From Flavobacteriales bacterium (GTDB lineage: Bacteria > Bacteroidota > Bacteroidia > Flavobacteriales_G > Salibacteraceae), in contig DNTB01000012.1 in assembly GCA_003499525.1 (NCBI GenBank), forward strand, positions 1-64,000: DNA of 64,000 nt, given 5' to 3'. The notes under the pieces are model-generated. The model saw only the letters and a program-made list of their open reading frames with translations, did not search any database and had not been told where the DNA came from. Shown piece after piece: positions 8,118-17,240 of the stretch; position 1 is the first letter of the stretch, and each line of letters begins with the position of its first letter. The translations under genes and the position numbers were made by a program.

Positions 8118-9203
8118 ATGAAAAGGATTAAGTCTTTCATTTTCATTTTAATGGCATCTGTTACCCTTTACACAGGATGTAATGATGAGATCGACATTTA
8201 TGCTGAATATGAAGATATTCCGATAGTTTACGGACTCTTAAATGTTGCTGATTCGGTGCATACGTTTAAAATCAACAGAATATTCCAGGGGACTGCAGCA
8301 GTGGAAGATATGGCCAAAGACCGGTCGCTATCCGAATATGAAAACTTGAGCGGTCAACTGATAGAGTATCGCGTAGATGGAAATGCTGATACCGTACCTA
8401 TCGGCGTACCCATGAATTTAGAGGAAATAGAAATTGACAATAAAGATTCGGGAATATTTTACTATCCTGAGCAAAAACTATATCAGGTTGAGGCGGTTCT
8501 TGACGAGAACCACATCTATGAGTTGGTCATTAACTCCGAGGAAGGAAAAATTACCAGGGCCAGAACTTCTATCGTCCCTCAGAATGATGTCCTTCTGGCA
8601 GATGAAAGGCGCTATACTATTGGCGGATTCAATACTTTTAGTCAATCTACCGATATCCTCATCGATGTCCGACCTCCTAACAATGCCAAAATTATAAATG
8701 CACTCATGGAATTCCGCTACAGGAATGAATTTCAGGACGGGACCGTTTCCGATGTCATAATCATCCCATTTTCTCTAGGAGATTATATTGTATCAAAAGT
8801 TGGTAGAGAAGGTAATGAAGCTGAAGAGATTACAATGAGATTTACTTCGAGGTTTTTTTATCAGACCATCGCTGAAAATACTCTTCCCATAGTCGAGGAG
8901 CCGAATGTAAAGCAGAGAATACCGTTAGATGAAACCATTCGACTTGTTTTCACTAGTGGTGACCAGGAGTTTTACACGTACGTGGAGGTATCTGCACCAC
9001 CGGAAGGAATACTTGAGGATAAGCCCATTTATACCAATGTGGAGAACGGAGTTGGCATTTTTACCAGCAGATCTACTGAGGAAAGAGCCTATGGTATGAC
9101 CAATCAGTCTTTTACGGAGCTCGTCGAAGGAGATTTTTATGGTCTGACCCGAGACCGGGGTTTCTGTTATCTCACCGGAAACGATGATCGCAGCTGTTTT
9201 TGA
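8118..9203 (+). CDS. DUF4249-like outer-membrane lipoprotein
   Basis: Predicted lipoprotein (361 aa): signal peptide MKRIKSFIFILMASVTLYTGC with a lipobox ending at Cys21. The start of the mature part (DIPIVYGLLNVADSVHTFKINRIFQG) resembles DUF4249 proteins, which usually partner TonB-dependent receptors. A clear DUF4249 protein lies at 13606-14475. No receptor gene adjoins this one, so the partner, if any, is elsewhere. The family match is by eye and is tentative; the lipoprotein call is firmer. Confidence 0.65.
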   Translation: MKRIKSFIFILMASVTLYTGCNDEIDIYAEYEDIPIVYGLLNVADSVHTFKINRIFQGTAAVEDMAKDRSLSEYENLSGQLIEYRVDGNADTVPIGVPMNLEEIEIDNKDSGIFYYPEQKLYQVEAVLDENHIYELVINSEEGKITRARTSIVPQNDVLLADERRYTIGGFNTFSQSTDILIDVRPPNNAKIINALMEFRYRNEFQDGTVSDVIIIPFSLGDYIVSKVGREGNEAEEITMRFTSRFFYQTIAENTLPIVEEPNVKQRIPLDETIRLVFTSGDQEFYTYVEVSAPPEGILEDKPIYTNVENGVGIFTSRSTEERAYGMTNQSFTELVEGDFYGLTRDRGFCYLTGNDDRSCF

Positions 9204-9336
9204 TTAGCAAAGTGGTCTAATTGGCGGAAATCTCTGCCGCTGCATATTCAAAACCTGACAAAATAGCATTGACATCACCAAATTCAGGTGGAGGCATAAT
9301 TGTTGTCCTCGTTGAGCGAATCTTAAAATTATCGAA

Positions 9337-11256
9337 ATGGGAAAAATTATTGGTATAGATCTGGGAACTACCAATTCATGTGTAGCAGTTATGGAAGGTA
9401 ATGAGCCCGTTGTTATTCCGAATAACGAGGGTAAAAGAACTACACCGTCCATCGTTGCATTTGTAGATAACAATGAGCGCAAAGTTGGAGACCCAGCCAA
9501 AAGACAGGCAATTACAAATCCAAATAAGACTATCTACTCCATAAAAAGATTTATGGGGAATACCTACGACGAAGTGACTGCCGAGCGAAAAAGAGTTCCG
9601 TATAGCATCGTTAAAGGGGATAATAACACTCCACGTGTCGATATCGATGGAAAGCATTATACACCTCAGGAGATTTCGGCAGTTGTTCTTCAAAAAATGA
9701 AGAAAACAGCTGAAGACTATTTGGGAACAGAAGTGAAAGAGGCGGTAATTACCGTTCCTGCCTACTTCAATGATTCTCAGAGGCAAGCCACAAAAGAAGC
9801 TGGAGAGATTGCCGGTTTGACGGTTAAAAGAATCATCAATGAGCCTACAGCTGCAGCAATGGCGTATGGTCTTGATAAGAAACATAAGGACCAGAAAATA
9901 GCTGTGTATGACCTGGGAGGTGGCACATTTGATATCTCGATTCTTGATCTTCAGGATGTGGACGGAGATACTCTCTTTGAAGTATTGTCTACGGATGGAG
10001 ATACTCACCTCGGAGGAGATGACTTTGATCAGAGAATTATTGAGTGGTTGGTAGAAGAGTTTAAAAATGAGAATGGTGGACTGGATCTATCCAAAGATCC
10101 AATGGCACTTCAAAGATTGAAAGAAGCAGCTGAGAAGGCTAAAATTGAGCTTTCCTCAACCAATTCCTCAGAAATCAACCTGCCGTATATCATGCCTGTG
10201 GATGGAATTCCAAAGCACCTTGTTAAGACTTTGAGCAGGTCCAAGTTTGAGCAATTGGTTCATGACCTAATTGAAAAGAGCATCGAACCGTGCCGTAAAG
10301 CACTCAAGAATGCCGATTTGACAACTTCTGATATTGACGATGTTATTCTAGTAGGTGGATCTACAAGAATTCCGGCAGTTCAGGATGCTGTCAAGAAGTT
10401 TTTTGGCAAAGACGCATCAAAAGGGGTAAACCCGGATGAAGTTGTGGCTCTGGGAGCATCTATTCAAGGAGGCGTTCTATCGGGAGATATTGATGATGTC
10501 GTTCTTTTAGATGTGACACCACTATCTCTCGGTATTGAGACTTTAGGTGGCGTTTTCACTAAGCTCATTGAAGCGAATGAAACTATTCCCATCAAAAAGT
10601 CGGAAGAGTTCACAACGGCACAGGATAATCAGCCTTCTGTAGAAATACATGTTTTACAAGGTGAAAGAACCCGTGCAGCTGACAACAGAAGTATCGGAAG
10701 GTTCCATTTAACTGATATTCCTCCAGCCCCAAGAAATGTCCCCAAGATTGAGGTGATCTTTGATATTGATGCCAATGGAATATTGCATGTAACTGCAAAG
10801 GACAAGGCAACTGGAAAAGAACAGTCTATAAGAATTGAAGCCTCCTCTGGACTAAGCGATGAGGAAATAGAAAGAATGAAGAAAGAAGCAGAGGCCAATG
10901 CAACTGCTGATAAAGAAGCTAAAGAACGCATTGATAAACTAAATGCAGCAGATTCTTTGATTTTCCAGGTGGAGAAACAACTCAAAGAATTTGGAGATAA
11001 GCTTCCTGAAGACAAGAAGAAGCCAATTGAAGAAGCTCTGGAGGAGCTGAAAAAGGCACATCAGGCTCAGGATATTCCGGCTATTGATTCGGCTACTGAA
11101 AAACTGAATACAGTATTTCAGGCTGCCTCTCAAGAAATGTATGCCGCTCAGCAACAAGCTCAAAATCAAGGTGCTGCAACTGATAAAGGTAATGAATCCA
11201 ATTCCGAAAACGGAGATTCAGAAGTTACCGATGTCGATTTTGAAGAAGTGAAATAA
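9337..11256 (+). CDS. dnaK: Chaperone DnaK (Hsp70)
   Basis: Hsp70 chaperone (639 aa), full length. The ATPase domain starts MGKIIGIDLGTTNSCVAVMEG and includes NEPTAAAMAYGL, AVYDLGGGTFDIS and ILVGGSTRIPAVQ. The linker DVVLLDVTPLSLGIET follows, then the substrate-binding domain and a helical lid ending in a Gln/Asn-rich tail and DSEVTDVDFEEVK. It stands alone: no dnaJ or grpE adjoins it. The 133-base upstream spacer shows no CIRCE inverted repeat. A strong intrinsic terminator follows. Confidence 0.98.
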   Translation: MGKIIGIDLGTTNSCVAVMEGNEPVVIPNNEGKRTTPSIVAFVDNNERKVGDPAKRQAITNPNKTIYSIKRFMGNTYDEVTAERKRVPYSIVKGDNNTPRVDIDGKHYTPQEISAVVLQKMKKTAEDYLGTEVKEAVITVPAYFNDSQRQATKEAGEIAGLTVKRIINEPTAAAMAYGLDKKHKDQKIAVYDLGGGTFDISILDLQDVDGDTLFEVLSTDGDTHLGGDDFDQRIIEWLVEEFKNENGGLDLSKDPMALQRLKEAAEKAKIELSSTNSSEINLPYIMPVDGIPKHLVKTLSRSKFEQLVHDLIEKSIEPCRKALKNADLTTSDIDDVILVGGSTRIPAVQDAVKKFFGKDASKGVNPDEVVALGASIQGGVLSGDIDDVVLLDVTPLSLGIETLGGVFTKLIEANETIPIKKSEEFTTAQDNQPSVEIHVLQGERTRAADNRSIGRFHLTDIPPAPRNVPKIEVIFDIDANGILHVTAKDKATGKEQSIRIEASSGLSDEEIERMKKEAEANATADKEAKERIDKLNAADSLIFQVEKQLKEFGDKLPEDKKKPIEEALEELKKAHQAQDIPAIDSATEKLNTVFQAASQEMYAAQQQAQNQGAATDKGNESNSENGDSEVTDVDFEEVK

Positions 11257-11273
11257 AACAGATCAGAATGAAG

Positions 11274-11305
11274 AAAAAGCCCCTGAGCAATCAGGGGCTT
11301 TTTTT
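11274..11305 (+). terminator. Intrinsic terminator after dnaK
   Basis: Perfect stem AAAAAGCCCCTGA / TCAGGGGCTTTTT with a GCAA tetraloop and a T-run extending past the stem. The A-tract on the other side could also serve the opposite strand. Confidence 0.93.
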
Positions 11306-11333
11306 GTTCAATAGGGTTGATCAATTTTGAAGT

Positions 11334-13628
11334 ATGAACCTCAGGGAAATCATTTCGGGTGCATTGTCAGGAAGAACTCCGTACATTCTTATTCTTTTGG
11401 TGCTCATCTTCTTTGGATTCTCTATCTGGGGTTTGACCTTCATTAAGTTCAACTACGAGTTTGAGGATTTTTTTCCAAAAGGAGACGAGACCTACGATTT
11501 CTACCAGGAGCACAGAGATACATTCGGTTCTGATAATGATTTTGTACTGGTCGCTCTCATCGACTCCAATGGAGTTTATCGACCTGAGTTCCTGCAGGAT
11601 CTTGAGCGTTTGGAAAATGAACTTAATAAATCGCCGTATATCATCAGCACCACGAGCCCAGTAAGTCTCTCGTATCCGGTTATTGGTCCTTTTGGCGAGC
11701 TCATTCCGATCCCATGGTTGCATCCTTACGATAGTTCCAGAATAGAAAAAGACCGGGAAAGAATTAGGCTTTCAGATGAGTTGGATGGGAGTTTAATTTC
11801 AACCGACGAAAAATCAGCAATCATTATAGCTCAGACGGTAAGTGGTATTTCCAAGAGCAAAAGCGATAGTGCGGTTGCCAGTATTGAGAATATTGTAAGT
11901 CGCTCATCCTTTGATCATTATAAGCTGGCAGGTAGAATTTTTGGTCAGCAATACTACATTCAGAAAATGCAGTCAGAGTTGGGTTTTTTCACGTCCATCT
12001 CTGTATTTATTGTCGTTGTATTTCTCATAGTAGGATTCCGATCATGGTGGGGCGTGCTTATTCCTCTTGCTGTGGTGGCTATTTCGGTAAGTGGTTTGGT
12101 TGGATTCCTATCCCTTGCAGGCCATCCTTTCGATCTTTTATCAGTGCTCTTGCCAACAATTCTTTTTGTAGTTGGAATAAGTGATGCAGTGCACTTAATC
12201 TCAAAATACCTCGAGGAATTAAGACTGGGCAGAGAGAAAATGGAATCATTGATCAACACCGTTTACCATGTGGGAAGAGCTACCTTTTTGACCTCGGTGA
12301 CCACCGCCGTGGGTTTTCTTTCTCTACTCACCTCAAGCATAGGTCCGGTGCGATATTTCGGGCTTTTTATCGCCATTGGAGTAGTGCTGGCCTTTGTGGT
12401 AACTTTTACATTATTGCCTGCTTTACTTGCCTTATTACCGAAACCTGCCGCTGCCGGTATTCAGTACGAACAGTTGTTTTGGACCCGGCAAATGCGCAAT
12501 GCTTTTAAATATGTTGTTAAACATCCAAAGACAATATTGGCTCTATCCGGTATGGTGGTTGGAGTCAGTCTCATCGGTATTTACCGGATGGAGGTCAACA
12601 ACTACCTGCTCGAGGATCTTTCAGAGGATGATCCTGTAAATCAGCAATATATCTTCTTCGAGAAGCACTATGACGGGGTTCGGCCGTTTGAGGCTCAACT
12701 GGCTTTTGGTGAGGAGAGTTCTCTCTTTACTGCTTCGAATATCAGAATGATGGAGGCTTTAGAAAATGCCTTGAAAGAGAAGTTTGGAATAAACAAAATG
12801 AACTCCCTAGTGCAGGTGTATAAGTCAATAAACCGGGCTATTAACGGGGGAAAAATAGAGTCTTATCGATTACCGGAAACCCCGACAGAATGGAGCAAAA
12901 GCCACCGTTTGGTAAAACGATTGTGGAAGACGGGAAAGCTTTCGCCTTTGCTTTCTGACGATGGACAAAAAACCCGACTTACAGCTCGAGCTGATGACCT
13001 GGGAGGTAAGTATTTCAACAGTGGATCAGAGGAATTCCTCGATGAGTATGAGAACCTATTGAAAGAACATCATGCTTCCATTTCTTTCACAGGTATGGGG
13101 TATATGATCGACCGGAACAATTACCTGCTTGCCGGTAACCTCATGTGGGGACTGGTTTTAGCATTTTTAGTTGTAGCCGCATTGATGGGTGTTATTTTTA
13201 AGTCGCTCAGAATGGTTCTTATTACATTGATTCCCAATATTATACCATTGCTGATTGTGGGCGGATTTATGGGACTTGCCAATATCGATTTGAAAGTTTC
13301 AACCTCCATTATCTTTACTGTTGCTTTCGGAATAGCAGTTGATGATACCATACACTACATCAGTAAACTAAAGATTGAGCTGGACAAAGGAAGAACCTTG
13401 ATTTACGCCCTTAAACGCACAGGGATTTCAACGGGAAGAGCCATTGTAATGACCAGCCTCATACTCATTAGCGGTTTTATCGCACTGATATACTCTGACT
13501 TTGCCAGTACGTATTACATTGGGCTATTGTTGAGCTTAACGCTGATCGCTGCCGTACTTTCGGATTTATTTTTGCTACCTGTACTCCTCCTTAAATTCTA
13601 CCGACCTACTCGGGCCTATACTTCGTAA
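11334..13628 (+). CDS. RND/MMPL-family membrane exporter
   Basis: Large polytopic transporter (764 aa) of the RND superfamily, MMPL-like branch (COG1033 type). It has the two-fold RND plan: one N-terminal helix, a periplasmic domain (residues ~40-200), a block of helices (~215-375), one helix near 405, a second periplasmic domain and a second block of helices (~600-755). Both blocks carry the family pattern of small residues and acidic residues (VVGISDAVHLISKYLEE and TVAFGIAVDDTIHYISKLKIE). The substrate is unknown; hopanoid, lipid or other hydrophobic cargo is typical. No membrane-fusion or TolC gene adjoins it. Its end overlaps the convergent DUF4249 gene by 23 bases. Confidence 0.88.
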   Translation: MNLREIISGALSGRTPYILILLVLIFFGFSIWGLTFIKFNYEFEDFFPKGDETYDFYQEHRDTFGSDNDFVLVALIDSNGVYRPEFLQDLERLENELNKSPYIISTTSPVSLSYPVIGPFGELIPIPWLHPYDSSRIEKDRERIRLSDELDGSLISTDEKSAIIIAQTVSGISKSKSDSAVASIENIVSRSSFDHYKLAGRIFGQQYYIQKMQSELGFFTSISVFIVVVFLIVGFRSWWGVLIPLAVVAISVSGLVGFLSLAGHPFDLLSVLLPTILFVVGISDAVHLISKYLEELRLGREKMESLINTVYHVGRATFLTSVTTAVGFLSLLTSSIGPVRYFGLFIAIGVVLAFVVTFTLLPALLALLPKPAAAGIQYEQLFWTRQMRNAFKYVVKHPKTILALSGMVVGVSLIGIYRMEVNNYLLEDLSEDDPVNQQYIFFEKHYDGVRPFEAQLAFGEESSLFTASNIRMMEALENALKEKFGINKMNSLVQVYKSINRAINGGKIESYRLPETPTEWSKSHRLVKRLWKTGKLSPLLSDDGQKTRLTARADDLGGKYFNSGSEEFLDEYENLLKEHHASISFTGMGYMIDRNNYLLAGNLMWGLVLAFLVVAALMGVIFKSLRMVLITLIPNIIPLLIVGGFMGLANIDLKVSTSIIFTVAFGIAVDDTIHYISKLKIELDKGRTLIYALKRTGISTGRAIVMTSLILISGFIALIYSDFASTYYIGLLLSLTLIAAVLSDLFLLPVLLLKFYRPTRAYTS

Positions 13629-14475
13629 AAGCAGTTTCGACAGACGCGGCGTAAAAAAATCCAAGTGCTCGATTGTCGAAATCTTCAGAGCGATAAATGT
13701 TCCCTCGAATTGGGGCCGGAGGCGAGTCGAAAGGTCCTCCAATGAATGCCGTTTGTTGCTGAACGATCAAAAGAAACTCGTAGTAGTTTCGAGTGATGGT
13801 GGTTTGATCCAGGACTATTCTAATAGTATCTTTTCCAGTGCTTTTAACCAATTCATCATACTTTTCCTCATCAATGCTTGCCAATGGTAACTCACCTATT
13901 ACATTGCCATCCACTAAACGGTCTTCAGCAAATAGTAGATCAAAGGGCTGGTTTTGATATTCACCGTTGTAATATAATTTCCACTGGTAATTATCTCCAA
14001 CACCGGCGGGTTCTCTCGAGGTGAAAATGATGTCATAGTTACCTTGAGTAAATCCGCTCGTGGATTTTTCTACCCACAGGGTGTCAATGGAAGGGACTCT
14101 TCTTGTGCGTTCCTCTTCGGAGAGATATGTGGTACCATCCGCTAATTGGACTTCAAGAACGTATGTCTTGCCAATGGTTGCACGGAAAGTGGACTCGAAT
14201 TGTTTGGTCGAATCGTTAAATTGATATTGAGTTGCCAAATTTCCATCTTCATAAAGATTCACAACCGCATCTTTCTCGTTCGTAAAATCGGGTTTTTCTG
14301 AGGATAGATAATTTTGTGTACTGGAAATACGGACGTAGTGAACAGTATCTTTAGTGGTGATACACCCGTCGATCACTACTTGAGGCACGGGATCCGTGAG
14401 TTCCAACTGAATTTCATCCTGACAGGAGGAGAACAGCACTGTAAAACTGAACAAAGCGTAGAGGAACTTCTTCAT
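13606..14475 (-). CDS. DUF4249 lipoprotein, TonB-receptor partner
   Basis: Outer-membrane lipoprotein (289 aa) with lipobox LFSSC near residue 19 and a DUF4249 domain: VPQVVIDGCITTKDTVHYVRIS, then VVNLYEDGNLATQYQF and TYVLEVQLADGTTYLSEE. DUF4249 proteins are encoded next to TonB-dependent receptors in Bacteroidota and are thought to act as surface accessory proteins. This gene starts two bases after the stop of such a receptor. The ligand is unknown. Confidence 0.87.
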   Translation of the reverse strand: MKKFLYALFSFTVLFSSCQDEIQLELTDPVPQVVIDGCITTKDTVHYVRISSTQNYLSSEKPDFTNEKDAVVNLYEDGNLATQYQFNDSTKQFESTFRATIGKTYVLEVQLADGTTYLSEEERTRRVPSIDTLWVEKSTSGFTQGNYDIIFTSREPAGVGDNYQWKLYYNGEYQNQPFDLLFAEDRLVDGNVIGELPLASIDEEKYDELVKSTGKDTIRIVLDQTTITRNYYEFLLIVQQQTAFIGGPFDSPPAPIRGNIYRSEDFDNRALGFFYAASVETAFTKYRPE

Positions 14476-14477
14476 AA

Positions 14478-16856
14478 CTAAAATTTAAAATTGTAGGTAA
14501 TAAACGGAACCGGGATCCCAACTATGGCAAGCCTCATTGACTGCGTACGTCCCGGGTTATCAGGGTCTTGTCGAAAGAATACGGAATAGGGGTTTTTTCT
14601 ACCATAGACATTATAAATACCGAAGGATAAAGAGGATTTCCAGCGCTTGCCTTGTCTGACAGGAGTCCAGGTTGCCGAAAGGTCTAATCTGTGGGTATGC
14701 GGAATCCGGTTTTGATTTCTAGAGTCGTAAAGAGGAACGGTTATGTTATCCCAGACATAAGCTCCTGACGGGTATGTCGCGGGTCGTCCGGTCACATAAA
14801 TAAAGGTTCCAGAAATCACCCATTGCGTGGTGAGATCATACTGCGCTACCACTGATAAATCATGCGTTTTATCCCAATTACTCGGATACCATTCGCCTTT
14901 ATTAACTCCATTTTGTGCTCCATAATAATCCGCCACTTGAAATCCGTCTACTTTCAATTCTGATCTGGACAAAGTGTAGGATACCCAACCGGTAATTCGA
15001 CCCGCTGTTTTACTCAGCATGAGTTCAAGACCGTATGCTCTTCCGTCTCCCTGAAGAAGTTCCGTCTCTAGGTGCTCGTTGAGAATGAGTTCGGCTCCAT
15101 CTCTGTATTCCAGAACATTTTGCAAGACTTTATAATAGGTCTCCGCTGAAAATTCCCACATATTCCCCTTGAAATTCCTGAAATAGCCTACGGCGAATTG
15201 ATCGGCAGTGGCGGGTTTAATATAATAGCCGGCAGGTTTCCAAATATCAAATGGAGTAGCTGCTGTAGTATTGGATACGAGTTGCATATACTGCCGTGTG
15301 CGCATACAGCTTACTTTAACAGACTGTTTTTTATCGATGAGATAGTTTGCTGCAAAGCGAGGTTCCAAACCATCGTATTGTGCATTGATCTCTGCCTCTC
15401 CATATCTAGCCACTCCGATGATATCACTTTGCTGAGTGGGAACCCCGTAGCGGTACAGGTTGACATCCAACGGTCCAATATTGTAGAAAATGGCGTATCT
15501 CAATCCATATTGAAGTGTAATCCTATCTCCAACCTTTTGCTCGTTGCTTAGGTAAATGGCCGGCATTACCGTATATTCTGCAGGGACTTTGACTTCAGAG
15601 AAGATGGTTTCATCCCCTAGTCCTCTTGCTTCACCGGGCAGGAAGTCAAAAAAGTGGAGATCAAGTCCGTATTCGAGTTTGTTTTTGGGATTCAAGTAAT
15701 GGGTAAAGTCAACTTTGAACTCTGTGGTAAGGATTTTCGCTCTGAAATCGAAGGCTTGAGAGCCGGACGGGATTCCAAGATTGTACTGGTAATCTGAATA
15801 AACCCCCGTGATGTTCATGAACAGTTTATCATTGACGAGATGATTCCAACGGACACTTCCGGTAAAATTTCCCCATTCAACCCTGAAATCATCGCCAAAT
15901 CCAAAGATGTCCCGGCCAAAATATCCCGAGAGGAATATCCTGTTTCTATCGTTTATGGTATAATTTACTTTGGTATTGAGGTCGTAGAAATAGGCCTGAT
16001 TGTCCCTAAAATCTTCCGTCAATCGAAGAAACAAGTCCGCGTAAGACCGTCGACCTGAAATTAGAAAAGACATTTTGTCCTTAATAATTGGCCCTTCCAG
16101 AGTCAACCGGCTGAACAATACCCCTATACCGCCCTGACCTGAGAATTGACGGCTGTTTCCTTCCCTTTGCCGAACATCCATTACACTGGAAAGTCGCCCG
16201 CCATATCGAGCCGGAATTCCGCCCTTGTAAAGCGTAACCTCTTTGACGGCATCCGGGTTGAACACCGAAAAGAATCCGAAAAGATGGGAAGAATTATAGA
16301 CCGGTGATTCATCCAAAAGAATCAGATTCTGGTCAATATTACCTCCGCGAACATTGAATCCTGAAGCTCCTTCACCCACCGATGAAACTCCCGGTCTTAG
16401 CTGCAAGCTTTTAATGACGTCAGCCTCTCCAAGTAATTGAGGTATCTTCTTAATAGTCTGAATATCGATTCTTTCCACACTCATCTCAACAGAAGTAACA
16501 TTGGCATCGTTCTGCTCCGCAGTTATGACCACCTCCTTCAGTACTTCTTGATTCAGCTCAAGATTGATGTTTTTCGTAACGTCTTTTTTCAGATCAATTT
16601 TTACTGAGATCGATTTGTATCCCACATAAGAGTAATTTATAGTATACTCGCCCTCGGGCAGCGTTACAGAGTAAAACCCGTACACATTGGTAACGGTTCC
16701 ACTGCCGAGTTCTGAAACAATGACAGAAGCACCTACGAGGTTTTCATTGCTGGTCACATCACGCAGGTAACCTTTAATCGTATGCTTCAAAGAGGATTGA
16801 CCCGTGGCTGATGCAGTAAGAATCAAAAAACTGATTAAGAGTAAGTTGAATTTCAT
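14478..16856 (-). CDS. TonB-dependent receptor with carboxypeptidase-like regulatory domain
   Basis: Outer-membrane TonB-dependent receptor (792 aa). Signal peptide MKFNLLLISFLILTASATGQ, then a CarboxypepD_reg-like domain (~25-110: GYLRDVTSNENLVGASVIVS...GFYSVTLPEGEYTINYSYVGY). A plug domain follows (~120-230; GVSSVGEGASGFNVRGGNID), then a 22-strand barrel. The length and the DUF4249 partner, rather than SusD, argue against a SusC-type glycan importer. The substrate could be a siderophore, vitamin or peptide; nothing nearby decides it. Confidence 0.9.
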   Translation of the reverse strand: MKFNLLLISFLILTASATGQSSLKHTIKGYLRDVTSNENLVGASVIVSELGSGTVTNVYGFYSVTLPEGEYTINYSYVGYKSISVKIDLKKDVTKNINLELNQEVLKEVVITAEQNDANVTSVEMSVERIDIQTIKKIPQLLGEADVIKSLQLRPGVSSVGEGASGFNVRGGNIDQNLILLDESPVYNSSHLFGFFSVFNPDAVKEVTLYKGGIPARYGGRLSSVMDVRQREGNSRQFSGQGGIGVLFSRLTLEGPIIKDKMSFLISGRRSYADLFLRLTEDFRDNQAYFYDLNTKVNYTINDRNRIFLSGYFGRDIFGFGDDFRVEWGNFTGSVRWNHLVNDKLFMNITGVYSDYQYNLGIPSGSQAFDFRAKILTTEFKVDFTHYLNPKNKLEYGLDLHFFDFLPGEARGLGDETIFSEVKVPAEYTVMPAIYLSNEQKVGDRITLQYGLRYAIFYNIGPLDVNLYRYGVPTQQSDIIGVARYGEAEINAQYDGLEPRFAANYLIDKKQSVKVSCMRTRQYMQLVSNTTAATPFDIWKPAGYYIKPATADQFAVGYFRNFKGNMWEFSAETYYKVLQNVLEYRDGAELILNEHLETELLQGDGRAYGLELMLSKTAGRITGWVSYTLSRSELKVDGFQVADYYGAQNGVNKGEWYPSNWDKTHDLSVVAQYDLTTQWVISGTFIYVTGRPATYPSGAYVWDNITVPLYDSRNQNRIPHTHRLDLSATWTPVRQGKRWKSSLSFGIYNVYGRKNPYSVFFRQDPDNPGRTQSMRLAIVGIPVPFITYNFKF

Positions 16857-17240
16857 AGCAAAAATGAAAGCGCAAAGGTCATGAGTATATTCGATTCAGA
16901 ATGAAATATTGTACGAACGGTGAATTATGATTTTGTAAAGATTCTGTATTTGGAGATTATTAATGAATAAGGTATTGTATGCTCATACGGTTCACATTTT
17001 CGTGGAGAGCTAGTTCAATAATGAATCGATCTGAAATGCACCGTGCATTCTCGATGAGGTTTATATCACTGCAAGGTTTTTTTTCCAACTTGCAATTTAT
17101 CGCCTAAGATGTGGCTATGCATTTGAGATTTCTATGTGATCCGGAAAACCTGTACTACTCATTCGCTTAGGTTCCGACTGGGGTTTTTCAATGTTTTCCC
17201 ACGCACAGAGAGTTATAAAGAAATGTGTTGACTCAATGGA
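16857..17240. other. Gene-free spacer of 384 bases
   Basis: Spacer between two minus-strand genes. No convincing gene, RNA or strong terminator is visible. It must hold the promoter for the TonB receptor. A weak stem (TGCAAG/CTTGCA around 17070-17094) with an internal T-run is the only structure noticed and is not convincing. Confidence 0.6.

Noticed and set aside
9204..9336. CIRCE or other heat-shock operator before dnaK
   Set aside because: No TTAGCACTC/GAGTGCTAA inverted repeat is present.
9376..10008. 210-residue open frame opposite dnaK
   Set aside because: It lies wholly within dnaK on the other strand, has no family motif and a Cys/Ile/Ser-rich composition typical of antisense frames.
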